Shown: positions 56,825 to 64,000 of the stretch, one piece after another
Numbering within the stretch: the stretch's first letter is position 1
Layout of the letters: each line of letters begins with the position of its first letter
Source: Mycobacteriaceae bacterium
GTDB lineage: Bacteria; Actinomycetota; Actinomycetes; Mycobacteriales; Mycobacteriaceae
Assembly: GCA_028726465.1 (NCBI GenBank)
Contig: JAQYQB010000026.1
Coordinates: 62,001 to 126,000, forward strand
Direction: 5' to 3'
Length of the DNA: 64,000 nucleotides
Program-made: the position numbers and the translations under genes
Notes under the pieces: model-generated
The model's database searches: none
What the model was told of the DNA's origin: nothing
The model's input: only the letters and a program-made list of their open reading frames with translations

Positions 56825-58577
56825 GACTTTCCAACCCATCGTTGACTGGGCCCTGCCGAACATGGGCTACATCATTCCGCTGCCCATCCTGATCCCGGCC
56901 CTGGCCGCCGCGGCCGCGATGATGTTCGCCAAGAAGCCGGGCGTGCAGCGCCAGATCGCGTTCTTCTCACTGCTGGTGACGGCCGCGGTGAACGCGGTGC
57001 TCATCATCGTCGCCGACGCGGAGGGCATCCAGACCGTCCAGATCGGCGGCTGGGACGCGCCCGTCGGCATCACGCTGGCCGCGGACCGGCTGGCCTCGGT
57101 GATGCTGTTTACCTCCTCCATCGTGCTCTTTAGCGTGATGTGGTACGCCATCTCCCAGGGCGTGCGCGACGGCTCCAAGGACGAGCCGGTGGCGGTCTTC
57201 CTGCCGACCTATATGTTGCTGACCATGGGCGTGAACGTCTCCTTCCTGGCCGGCGACCTGTTCAACCTCTACGTCGGCTTCGAGATCTTCCTGGTGGCCT
57301 CCTACGTGCTGCTCACCCTGGGCGCCTCGCCCGGCCGCGTGCGCGCCGGCGTGGGCTACGTGATGGTCTCCATGGCCTCGTCGATGATCTTCCTCTTCGG
57401 CATCGGCATGGTCTATGCCTCCGTGGGCACGGTCAACCTGGCCCAGATCGGCATGCGCATGGAAGACATCCCGGCCGGCACCCAGACCGCCATCTACGGC
57501 GTGCTGCTCATCGCCTTTGCGATTAAGGCCGCCATCGTCCCGCTGGACGCCTGGCTGCCGGACTCCTACCCCACCGCCCCGTCGCTGGTGACCGCGGTCT
57601 TCGCGGGCCTTCTGACCAAGGTCGGCGTCTACGCGATTATCCGCATGCGCACCACGGTCTTTACCGACGGGCGCCTGGACACGCTGTTGATGTGGGTCGC
57701 CCTGGCCACCATGGTGCTGGGCATTTTAGGTGCTATCGCCCAAAGCGATATCAAGCGTTTGCTGTCCTTTACCCTGGTCAGCCACATCGGCTACATGATC
57801 TTCGGCGTGGCCCTCGGCACGGCCCAGGGCCTGTCGGGTGCGATCTTCTACGCGGTCCACCACATTCTGGTGCAGACCTCCCTGTTCCTGGTGGTCGGCC
57901 TCATCGAGCGCCAGGCGGGCACGTCTTCGCTGCGCCGCCTGGGCTCGCTGATCTACTCCGCCCCGCTGATCGCGATCTTGTATTTCATCCCGGCGGTCAA
58001 CCTGGGCGGCATCCCGCCTTTCTCCGGCTTCATGGGCAAGATCCTGCTGCTGCAGGCCGGCGCGAACGAGGGCTCCTGGCTGTCCTGGGTGCTCATCGCC
58101 GGCGCCGTGATCACCTCCCTGCTGACCCTGTACGTGATGATGCTGGTCTGGTCCAAGGGCTTCCTGCGCGACCGCGCCGATGCCCCGGAGGGCAACGTGG
58201 CCATGGCCCGTCCGTCCCCGCTGGGCGATATCACGGACGAGGTCGCCTACTCCGACCGCGAGGACGTCGGCAAGCTGCCGCTGGGCATGGTCGGCTCCAC
58301 CGCGCTGCTGGTGGCCGCTTCCACGGCGATCACCTTCCTGGCCGGCCCGATCTCCGGGATCACCTCGCGGGCGGCCGAGTCGGCGCAGGACACCTCGATT
58401 TACCAGTACGCGGTGCTGGGCGACAACGCGGACAACCCGACCCGGCACCTGGACCAGCGCGAGCGTTACCACGGCGGCCAGGACTCCCTGGAGTCGCGCA
58501 CGCACCCGCTGCCCGAGCCGGAGCCGGGCATTGCCACCAGCCCGAACGACATCGACGAGTCGGAGGAGGAAGAGTAA
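56817..58577 (+). CDS. mrpD: Mrp antiporter subunit D
   Basis: NuoM/N-like proton-channel subunit. 586 residues and about 14 helices; conserved GDLFNLYVGFEIFLVASYVLL, LDAWLPDSYPTAPS, the channel Lys segment IAFAIKAAIVPLDAW and FSGFMGKILL. A hydrophilic C-terminal extension (about 80 residues, ending in Glu-rich DESEEEE) follows. ATG 56817 overlaps mrpC. Confidence 0.95.
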   Translation: MSETFQPIVDWALPNMGYIIPLPILIPALAAAAAMMFAKKPGVQRQIAFFSLLVTAAVNAVLIIVADAEGIQTVQIGGWDAPVGITLAADRLASVMLFTSSIVLFSVMWYAISQGVRDGSKDEPVAVFLPTYMLLTMGVNVSFLAGDLFNLYVGFEIFLVASYVLLTLGASPGRVRAGVGYVMVSMASSMIFLFGIGMVYASVGTVNLAQIGMRMEDIPAGTQTAIYGVLLIAFAIKAAIVPLDAWLPDSYPTAPSLVTAVFAGLLTKVGVYAIIRMRTTVFTDGRLDTLLMWVALATMVLGILGAIAQSDIKRLLSFTLVSHIGYMIFGVALGTAQGLSGAIFYAVHHILVQTSLFLVVGLIERQAGTSSLRRLGSLIYSAPLIAILYFIPAVNLGGIPPFSGFMGKILLLQAGANEGSWLSWVLIAGAVITSLLTLYVMMLVWSKGFLRDRADAPEGNVAMARPSPLGDITDEVAYSDREDVGKLPLGMVGSTALLVAASTAITFLAGPISGITSRAAESAQDTSIYQYAVLGDNADNPTRHLDQRERYHGGQDSLESRTHPLPEPEPGIATSPNDIDESEEEE

Positions 58578-59117
58578 ATGACTCATCCCATTAAACCCAC
58601 CTTTTCCCGCCGGCTCAGCTACCGTTTCCGCCCGGGCTTCCTGCTGGCCATCACCATCATGTGGGTGTTGCTCATGGGCGAGGTCTCCTTTGCCAATATC
58701 GTGGCCGGCATCGGCGTCGGGCTCATCATCATGGTGATTTTCCCGCTGCCGGCGATGCCCATCAACGGCCTGTCGGTGTCCTGGGGCCGGCTCATCAAAT
58801 ACGCCTTCACCTGGACCGGGGAGTTATTCCAGGCCTCGCTGAAGGTCGGTTGGTTGGGCGTGCGCCCCCAGCCGAAGCCGCGCAGCGCCATCTTGAACGT
58901 CCCCATGCGCGTGGAGAGCGAATTCGTTCTATCCTTTGCGGTGATGCTCTACAACCTGCAGCCGGGTGGCACGATTACGGATATCGACATCGCCAACCGC
59001 ATGCTGACCGCCCACGTGCTGGACGCGGACTCGGAGGACGACATCGCCCGCGAGATCGCCAACATCCGCAAGCTGGAGGCGCACATGATCGATATCTTTG
59101 AAAGGAAGGTGCGCTAG
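58578..59117 (+). CDS. mrpE: Mrp antiporter subunit E
   Basis: 179 residues, two or three N-terminal helices and a soluble C-terminal domain (LNVPMRVESEFVLSFAVMLYNLQPGGTITDID) typical of MrpE. Starts on the base after the mrpD stop, and mrpF follows likewise without a gap. Confidence 0.93.
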   Translation: MTHPIKPTFSRRLSYRFRPGFLLAITIMWVLLMGEVSFANIVAGIGVGLIIMVIFPLPAMPINGLSVSWGRLIKYAFTWTGELFQASLKVGWLGVRPQPKPRSAILNVPMRVESEFVLSFAVMLYNLQPGGTITDIDIANRMLTAHVLDADSEDDIAREIANIRKLEAHMIDIFERKVR

Positions 59118-59393
59118 ATGGACCCGACAATCTACAACATCGTCTTGGCGGGCGCCGCCGTGCTGTTCATGGCCGCATTCCTGATGACCACCTGGCGGAT
59201 CATCGTCGGCCCGAACTCCATGGACCGGCTGATCGGCATGGACGGGTTTGTCGCCATGTTCCAGTGCGCCATGGCGGTTTATATCTGCTGGACGCTGAAT
59301 ACCACCGTGGTCAACTCCATGCTGGTCGTGGCCCTGCTGGGCTTCATTTCCACGGTCTCGGTCACGCGCTTTAGGAAGAGGGATAACCAGTGA
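59118..59393 (+). CDS. mrpF: Mrp antiporter subunit F
   Basis: 91 residues, three helices, with the conserved WRIIVGPNSMDRLIGMDGF segment of MrpF/MnhF. Overlaps mrpG by four bases (GTGA). Confidence 0.94.
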   Translation: MDPTIYNIVLAGAAVLFMAAFLMTTWRIIVGPNSMDRLIGMDGFVAMFQCAMAVYICWTLNTTVVNSMLVVALLGFISTVSVTRFRKRDNQ

Positions 59394-59770
59394 CTTATTC
59401 GCTCATCGCCGATATTGTCTCGCTCATCCTCATCGTCTGCGGCGCGCTGCTAGTCTTCTCCGCCGCCGTGGGCGTGGTCCGCTACAAGGACACCATGTCC
59501 CGCGTCCACTTCGTGACCAAGCCCCAGACCGTGGGGCTCATCCTGACCATGCTGGGTGCCCTCATTAGGGTGACCGGCTCCGAGACCTTCGGGGTCGCGG
59601 AGCGAGGAGACCTCGGCATGCTCTTCCTGCTGGTACTCTTTGCGATGATGACCAGTCCCGTTACCGCGCAGCGCATGTCCCGTATTGCCCGGCGTGAGGG
59701 TCTGTACGGAAAGGAAGACGATATGACGCGCAACGACCGACCGGCAGGCAAATCCATGCGCCGGAAGTAG
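59390..59770 (+). CDS. mrpG: Mrp antiporter subunit G
   Basis: 126 residues with three helices; AAVGVVRYKDTMSRVHFVTKPQTVGLILTMLG is the MrpG core. GTG start within the mrpF stop. Completes an mrpA(B)CDEFG operon; such systems export Na+ in exchange for protons and support pH and salt tolerance. Confidence 0.94.
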   Translation: MTYSLIADIVSLILIVCGALLVFSAAVGVVRYKDTMSRVHFVTKPQTVGLILTMLGALIRVTGSETFGVAERGDLGMLFLLVLFAMMTSPVTAQRMSRIARREGLYGKEDDMTRNDRPAGKSMRRK

Positions 59771-59783
59771 CAGGCACGCCACC

Positions 59784-61046
59784 GTGAAGAAAATCTACGG
59801 TCTGCCCACCGTCGGGCTGGTCTTTTTGGCCCTGACCTGGTGGGCCTGGCACCAGATCGCCCCGGTGCGGGAGCAATCCGCCTTCGTGTGGCGGATGCCC
59901 CTGGATTTGGCGATCTACCTCAAAGGCGGCGCGGAGGTCGCCCAAGGCCAGCCGCTCTACGACGGCCCCCTGATTTTCGACCTCCCCTTCACCTATCCCC
60001 CGTTCGCCGGCGTCGTCTTCGCCGGCCTCGATCCCTTAAGCGACAACGCGACCATGGCGCTGTGGCACGGCGCGACTTTCCTGGCGCTTTTTGCCGTCGT
60101 CGCCCTGGCCCTGCGGGAGCGCGGCCTACGGCTGGGGGTGCTCGGGATCCTCGTCTTCTTGGTATTCACCCTGACCACGGTCAACCTGGAGCCCATTCAC
60201 GGCACGGCCTACTACGGCCAGATCAACGTCTTTTTGATGTTTTTGGTCGCGCTCGATTTCCTGCCGCGGAAGTTCCGCCTGGCCGGCATCGGCACGGGCC
60301 TGGCCGCCGGGCTGAAGCTCACCCCGGCGTATATGGGCCTGATTTTTGTCATTCAGCGGCGCTGGTGGCACGCGGTGATCTGCGTGCTGACCTTCCTGAC
60401 CACCGTGGTGGTGGGCCTGGCGGTCGTGGGCGACGGCATGCGCTTTTGGACGGAGTCGATGTTCGAGTCCTCGCGCGTGGGCGCGCATACCAACCCGGGC
60501 GCGCAGGCGCTGCGCTCGGTGCTCGAGCGCGCCTTCGGCGTGGCCGGCGGGCCGGTCTGGCTGGGCGTTATCGTGGCCGTTTTCGCGCTGACCTGCGCCG
60601 CGGTCTTCCTTGCCAGCCGCAGCGGGAACAACACGCTGGCGCTGGCCTTTACGGGCTTGAGCTCCTGCCTGGTCTCCCCGTTTAGCTGGTACCACCACTT
60701 CGTCTGGGTGGTGCCGCTGGGCATCGGCTTTTTCGCCTGGATCAACCAGACCCTGGGCCGCAAGTGGCGCGGCACCGTCCTGCGCGAGCAGGTAGTCGGG
60801 CTGGTCTCCGTCGCCGGCCTCTGCCTGATCCTCGCGCCATTCGTGGGGCAGCGCAGCTTCCCCTGGTTTGCCTACCGCACTCTGGACGGGCTCGAGGCCA
60901 CCTGGCCGGCGCTGGTGTTTTCCTGCTCGCCCATCGTCTTCATGCTGGTCTATGTCATCTACCGGCTCATCCCGCGCACCCCGGTCGACGAGGGCCCGGA
61001 CACCCAGGACCTGCCCGTGGTCACGGGCCGGCACCGCGCGGCCTAG
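59784..61046 (+). CDS. GT87 (GT-C) polyprenyl-phosphate-dependent mannosyltransferase-like protein
   Basis: 420-residue integral membrane protein with about ten to eleven helices. The first extracytoplasmic loop holds the acidic motif DLAIYLKGG and [10 protein letters not shown], followed by [11 protein letters not shown], as in GT87 enzymes that use polyprenyl-phosphate-mannose for lipomannan or lipoarabinomannan. Which sugar and acceptor is unknown. GTG 59784 is 13 bases after mrpG, so it may be read with the mrp operon. Ends in a CTAG shared with ybdK. Confidence 0.82.
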   Translation: MKKIYGLPTVGLVFLALTWWAWHQIAPVREQSAFVWRMPLDLAIYLKGGAEVAQGQPLYDGPLIFDLPFTYPPFAGVVFAGLDPLSDNATMALWHGATFLALFAVVALALRERGLRLGVLGILVFLVFTLTTVNLEPIHGTAYYGQINVFLMFLVALDFLPRKFRLAGIGTGLAAGLKLTPAYMGLIFVIQRRWWHAVICVLTFLTTVVVGLAVVGDGMRFWTESMFESSRVGAHTNPGAQALRSVLERAFGVAGGPVWLGVIVAVFALTCAAVFLASRSGNNTLALAFTGLSSCLVSPFSWYHHFVWVVPLGIGFFAWINQTLGRKWRGTVLREQVVGLVSVAGLCLILAPFVGQRSFPWFAYRTLDGLEATWPALVFSCSPIVFMLVYVIYRLIPRTPVDEGPDTQDLPVVTGRHRAA

Positions 61047-62182
61047 CGCACCGGGCGCTTGTTCTCCATCTCCTGGCAGGCCAGGTCGACCGCGCCGACC
61101 CAGCTGCCGGTGGATTCGAAGATGGCGCGCTGGCGCTCGTAGCCGGCGCCGCCGTCGATGATCTCGCGGATAAGCTGCAGCTCCTCCTCACAGCCCAGCT
61201 CGCGGCTTAGGTCGGCCAGCTCCTCCATGAGATCGGCTAGCTCGTCCTTGACCCAGCGCTCGTCCGTCTCCCGCGAGGTGATGACCAGCGCGTCCATGCC
61301 GTAGCGCGCCCCGCGCCACTTGTTCTCGGCCACGTGCCACGGCTGCAGGGTGGGCAGCGCCTCCCCGGCCTCCAGCATGCGGTCGTAGTGGACCACCAGA
61401 CAGTGGGTGAGCGCGACGATGGCGGAAAGTTCGCGCAGGTTGCTCGTGGCGTCGGAGACGCGCACCTCGACCGTGCCCCACTTGGAGGCCGGCCGGATGT
61501 CGAAGTGCATGGAGCCGGTGTGGTTGATGACCCCGGAGATCGCCTGATCCCGCATGTAGTCCTGCCACTGGGACCAGCTGGTGAACTGATACGGCATGCC
61601 GGCGGTGGGCAGCTGCTGGTAGAGCATGGTCCGGTTGGAGGCGTAGCCGGTGTCAATCCCCTCCCAGCCCGGGGAGGAAGCGGAGATGGCCAACAGGTGC
61701 GGGTACTTGGTCATCAGCGCGTTGATAATCGGCCAGACCTTGTCCTCGTGGCTGATCCCGACGTGGACGTGGGTGCCCCACAGCAGCATCTGCTGGCCCC
61801 AGTACTGGGCGCGGTTGATGATTTCGCTGTAGGCCTGCTTTTCCGAGACCGGGTTTTCGCGGAAGTCGGAAAACGGGTGCCCGCCCGAGGACCACAACTT
61901 GACCCCCATCTCGTCCGCCACGGCGCGGACCTTGTCCAGGGTGCCGCCCAGATCCGCCATGGCCTCCGGCACGGTGTGGGTAATGCCCGTGACCAGCTCG
62001 ACGGTGTTTTGCAGGAATTCCTTTTCCAGGCGGACGTCCGGGTGCGCGGCGCGGACCCGGTCAATGAGCTCGGCGCCGCGCGGGACGAAATCCCGCGTTT
62101 CTGGATCCACCAGCGCGATCTCCCACTCCACCCCCAGGGTGGGTTCGGCGGAGCGCGCGAATTTTTCTTCCGGGATCTTCAC
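61043..62182 (-). CDS. ybdK: Carboxylate-amine ligase YbdK (glutamate-cysteine ligase type 2)
   Basis: ATP-grasp-like GCS2 family enzyme that joins a carboxylate to an amine; E. coli YbdK has weak gamma-glutamylcysteine ligase activity. 379 residues, with [20 protein letters not shown], the WGTHVHVGI metal site and [19 protein letters not shown]. Corynebacteria use mycothiol rather than glutathione, so the true substrates are uncertain. GTG 62182 is preceded by TACGAT at six bases (leaderless). Equivalent to Rv0433. Confidence 0.9.
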   Translation of the reverse strand: MKIPEEKFARSAEPTLGVEWEIALVDPETRDFVPRGAELIDRVRAAHPDVRLEKEFLQNTVELVTGITHTVPEAMADLGGTLDKVRAVADEMGVKLWSSGGHPFSDFRENPVSEKQAYSEIINRAQYWGQQMLLWGTHVHVGISHEDKVWPIINALMTKYPHLLAISASSPGWEGIDTGYASNRTMLYQQLPTAGMPYQFTSWSQWQDYMRDQAISGVINHTGSMHFDIRPASKWGTVEVRVSDATSNLRELSAIVALTHCLVVHYDRMLEAGEALPTLQPWHVAENKWRGARYGMDALVITSRETDERWVKDELADLMEELADLSRELGCEEELQLIREIIDGGAGYERQRAIFESTGSWVGAVDLACQEMENKRPVR

Positions 62183-62253
62183 GCGTTTATCGTATCTATT
62201 CAGCGTTAGAATCCGTTAGCTGCCGCGCCTTTTAATTCTTTATTTATCCGTGG

Positions 62254-62892
62254 TTAGGCGTCGGTGAGCACCACGGTCAGCCCGCGGCCTTGCGTGGCCT
62301 TGTCCGGCAGGCTGTCGATGTTTTCGCGCGCGATGCCGCCCAGCTCCGAGGCGATCTTGCGGGCCTCGGCCTCCGCGGCCGCGTCGCCCTTGGGGAAGAA
62401 GACGGTGGTCTCCGGCAGGACCTCCTCCGGGAAGTTACCGACCTCGCCCAGCTCGTAGCCGTTGCCCTCTAGGTCGCGGGAGACGCGATCGGCCAGGCCC
62501 TGGGTCATGGAGTTGTTCAGCACGCTGACCTTCTTCGGGGCCGGCTGCTCGGCCGGGGCGGGGTCGGCCTGCTCCGGCTGGCCCGCCGCCGGGGCGGCTT
62601 CCTCCCGGTTGCTGTCCTCGGCGGGCGCCGGGGCCTCGGTGCTGCGCTCGGCGTCGGCGTCCTTCTCCTGGCTGGGCGCGGCCGCGGAGGTGGTCGGACC
62701 CTCCGCGCCGCCGGCGGGGGCGGAAGAGGTGGCGGCGGCCGGGGTGGATTCTTCGTCCCCGCCGCCCTGGGTCAGGGCGTAGAGGGCCCACAGGCCCAGC
62801 ACGACGGCGACGGCGATGAGCACCATCGCGAAACCGCGCAGGGGCAGGCTGGTCGAGGTGGCGTCGTTCTTCTCCTGATTCACATTAGTCAC
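62254..62892 (-). CDS. Membrane protein with LytR C-terminal domain
   Basis: 212 residues: one membrane helix (about 20-40), a Pro/Ala/Glu-rich linker (about 45-120) and a LytR_C domain (KVSVLNNSMTQGLADRVSRDLEGNGYELGEVGNFP). Equivalent to Rv0431. Start is set at GTG 62892 because TAAAGT (62905-62900) lies seven bases upstream, and this also separates it from the DUF3263 gene stop at 62903. Probably a cell-wall-associated protein; partner unknown. Confidence 0.82.
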   Translation of the reverse strand: MTNVNQEKNDATSTSLPLRGFAMVLIAVAVVLGLWALYALTQGGGDEESTPAAATSSAPAGGAEGPTTSAAAPSQEKDADAERSTEAPAPAEDSNREEAAPAAGQPEQADPAPAEQPAPKKVSVLNNSMTQGLADRVSRDLEGNGYELGEVGNFPEEVLPETTVFFPKGDAAAEAEARKIASELGGIARENIDSLPDKATQGRGLTVVLTDA

Positions 62893-62902
62893 AAAACTTA
62901 CT

Positions 62903-63190
62903 TTAAACCCCAGGAGTTTCATTTTGTTGCGCGGCGCGCCGGATTTCTTCGCGTTGGCTGCGTACCCGCCGCAGCCGGCCCACCAGCACCGGCGCGTATT
63001 CCTGCGCCGCCGGCAGATCCAGCAGCGCGTTGAGGCGTTGGTGGTAGCGCACCGGCGTCAGGTCCAGCTGGGCGCGGATGGCCTCTTCCTTGCGCCCGAC
63101 GGCGCGCGGGGCGTGCGCCTCGAAGTCCAGAATGGCCACGTCCTGCTCGGATAGGCCAGACAGGTCGGGTAGGTCAGATTGCGCGGACAT
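62903..63190 (-). CDS. DUF3263 protein
   Basis: 95 residues from ATG 63190: LSEQDVAILDFEAHAPRAVGRKEEAIRAQLDLTPVRYHQRLNALLD is the DUF3263 core, a helix-turn-helix-like fold. C-terminal coiled part is Arg/Gln rich. Equivalent to Rv0430. DNA binding is suspected from the fold, not shown. Six bases separate its ATG from a TACAGT -10, predicting leaderless expression. Confidence 0.85.
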   Translation of the reverse strand: MSAQSDLPDLSGLSEQDVAILDFEAHAPRAVGRKEEAIRAQLDLTPVRYHQRLNALLDLPAAQEYAPVLVGRLRRVRSQREEIRRAAQQNETPGV

Positions 63191-63206
63191 GCTTAAACTG
63201 TAGAAC
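63191..63206. promoter_or_regulatory. Overlapping divergent leaderless promoters (DUF3263 / def)
   Basis: Only 16 bases separate the two start codons. Plus strand: TAAACT (63194-63199), seven bases before the def ATG. Minus strand: TACAGT (63202-63197), six bases before the DUF3263 ATG. The two -10 boxes share three base pairs, so polymerase cannot occupy both at once. Confidence 0.7.
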
Positions 63207-63830
63207 ATGAGTATTCGCCCCATCGTGATCCACGGCGACCCCGTGCTGCATCACCCCACCGAACAAGTCACGGAAGACATCTCCAGCCCGCAGTTCCAGC
63301 AGCTGATTAGCGATATGCACGAGACCATGGACGCCGCCCACGGCGTCGGGCTGGCCGCCAACCAGATCGGCATCAACAAGCGACTGTTCGTCTACCACTG
63401 CCCGGACACCGACGGCCCGGACGGCACGGAGAAGGAAGACGGCGGGATGCGCCGCGGCTGCGTCATCAACCCGGTGCTGGAGACCTCCGAGATTCCCGTG
63501 ACAATGCCGGCGGACGACGGCTCCGACGACGAGGGCTGCCTGTCCGTGCCGGGCGAGTCCTTCCCCACCGGCCGCGCCGACTGGGCCCGGGTAACCGGCC
63601 AGGACGAAAACGGCAACGACATCACCGTCGAGGGCTACGGCTTCTTCGCCCGCTGCCTGCAGCACGAGGTCGGCCACCTGGACGGCTACGTCTACACCGA
63701 CACCCTCATCGGCCGCTACAAGCGCGCGGCCAAGAAGGCCATCAAGCGCGAGGGCTGGAACGTCGCCGGGCTGACCTGGACCCCGGGCGTGGACGAGGAT
63801 CCCTTCGGCCACACGGACGGTGAGGACTAG
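63207..63830 (+). CDS. def: Peptide deformylase
   Basis: Removes the formyl group from nascent N-terminal Met. 207 residues with the three motifs: [18 protein letters not shown] (metal Cys) and QHEVGHLDG (HExxH). Actinobacterial-type insertion between motifs 1 and 2 ([17 protein letters not shown]). Matches Rv0429c in order with the next gene. Confidence 0.96.
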   Translation: MSIRPIVIHGDPVLHHPTEQVTEDISSPQFQQLISDMHETMDAAHGVGLAANQIGINKRLFVYHCPDTDGPDGTEKEDGGMRRGCVINPVLETSEIPVTMPADDGSDDEGCLSVPGESFPTGRADWARVTGQDENGNDITVEGYGFFARCLQHEVGHLDGYVYTDTLIGRYKRAAKKAIKREGWNVAGLTWTPGVDEDPFGHTDGED

Positions 63831-63833
63831 GCC

Positions 63834-64000
63834 GTGGGCTTCGCGTTTCGCTCCGACGCGGTGGAGGTAGGCGACCGGGTCGTGGCCCGGCGCGACTACG
63901 CCGGCGGGGTCAAAAGCGACGTCATCGGGCACGTGCAAAGCCTGGATCCGCTGATCATCCGCCCGCAGCAAGTGGGCGGCTACCCCTCCGATAAGGAGGC
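63834..64000 (+). CDS. GNAT-family acetyltransferase, N-terminal part (Rv0428c-like; runs off the window)
   Basis: Starts GTG 63834, three bases after the def stop, and stays open to the window end (55 codons): GFAFRSDAVEVGDRVVARRD ... VIGHVQSLDPLIIRPQQVGG. The SH3-like N-terminal stretch and the position after def match Rv0428c, a GNAT protein. The acetyltransferase domain itself is outside the window, so the call rests on context. Confidence 0.6.
   Translation, partial: MGFAFRSDAVEVGDRVVARRDYAGGVKSDVIGHVQSLDPLIIRPQQVGGYPSDKE

Noticed and set aside
54560..56863. 767-codon minus-strand frame opposite mrpA/mrpC
   Set aside because: His/Gln/Arg/Gly-rich shadow of well-conserved Mrp subunits; no start context and no recognisable motif. 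The same holds for frames opposite nagE (3-1943), phoX (18152-19663), ftsH (32902-35277) and groEL2 (46267-48003).

Overview
The window is chromosomal DNA from a high-GC member of Corynebacterium (Mycobacteriales). The clearest lineage marks are the paired mycomembrane porin genes porH and porA, which sit between groEL2 and ppk2 as in C. glutamicum. Gene order also matches the Mycobacterium tuberculosis blocks Rv3581c-Rv3628 (ispF-ispD-carD-lpqE-radA, carbonic anhydrase-mutY, clpC-lysS, panC through folKBPE to ftsH, hpt-tilS, dacB-ppa) and Rv0428c-Rv0433 (ybdK, LytR_C, DUF3263, def, GNAT). I saw no rRNA, tRNA, CRISPR array, phage or insertion sequence. The species cannot be named from this alone.

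Layout. 0-10 kb: PTS nagE (3' cut by the window edge), ispF-ispD-carD, lpqE-radA, a membrane-anchored acidic protein, carbonic anhydrase/mutY, a ThrE-type exporter with a DUF4236 microprotein. 10-20 kb: clpC, a two-gene carotenoid module crtB-crtI, a frameshifted CAP-domain gene, lysS, the Tat lipoprotein phosphatase phoX. 19.7-23.6 kb: an iron-siderophore importer fepDGC-fepB with a DtxR-type box in front of each transcription unit. 23.7-27.8 kb: an HNH/DUF222 protein, then cstA, a small Cys-Cys-ending protein and an ArsA-like ATPase in an overlapping operon. 27.7-37.4 kb (minus strand): dacB, an in-frame tilS-hpt fusion, ftsH, folE-folP-folB-folK, two membrane proteins, a Rossmann protein and panC. 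37.5-42.6 kb: ppa, a rhodanese, a MarR regulator and a 1280-residue Pls-type single-module peptide synthetase. 42.6-51.4 kb (minus): two secreted metallophosphoesterases, ppk2, porA, porH, groEL2 with two CIRCE elements, and an OPT transporter. 51.6-64 kb: an M20 peptidase, the mrpA(B)CDEFG antiporter operon, a GT87 mannosyltransferase-like gene, ybdK, LytR_C and DUF3263 genes, def, and the start of a GNAT gene.

The genes group by task. Folate and pantothenate synthesis form one long minus-strand block. Phosphate handling recurs (phoX, two secreted phosphoesterases, ppk2, ppa). Envelope and ion functions include PorA/PorH, Mrp, DacB, OPT and the GT-C enzyme. Many genes have a TAnnnT -10 box 6-8 bases before the start codon, as expected for leaderless transcripts.

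Most notable: (1) the MarR-Pls pair, whose adenylation pocket reads like a lysine/basic amino acid code, suggesting a membrane poly(amino acid) synthetase; (2) cstA-CC protein-arsA, where the Cys-Cys-stop codons are the same bases as the ATPase start; (3) the TilS-Hpt fusion; (4) a perfect 13-bp hairpin holding a start codon in its loop; (5) divergent, overlapping leaderless promoters in a 16-base gap before def.
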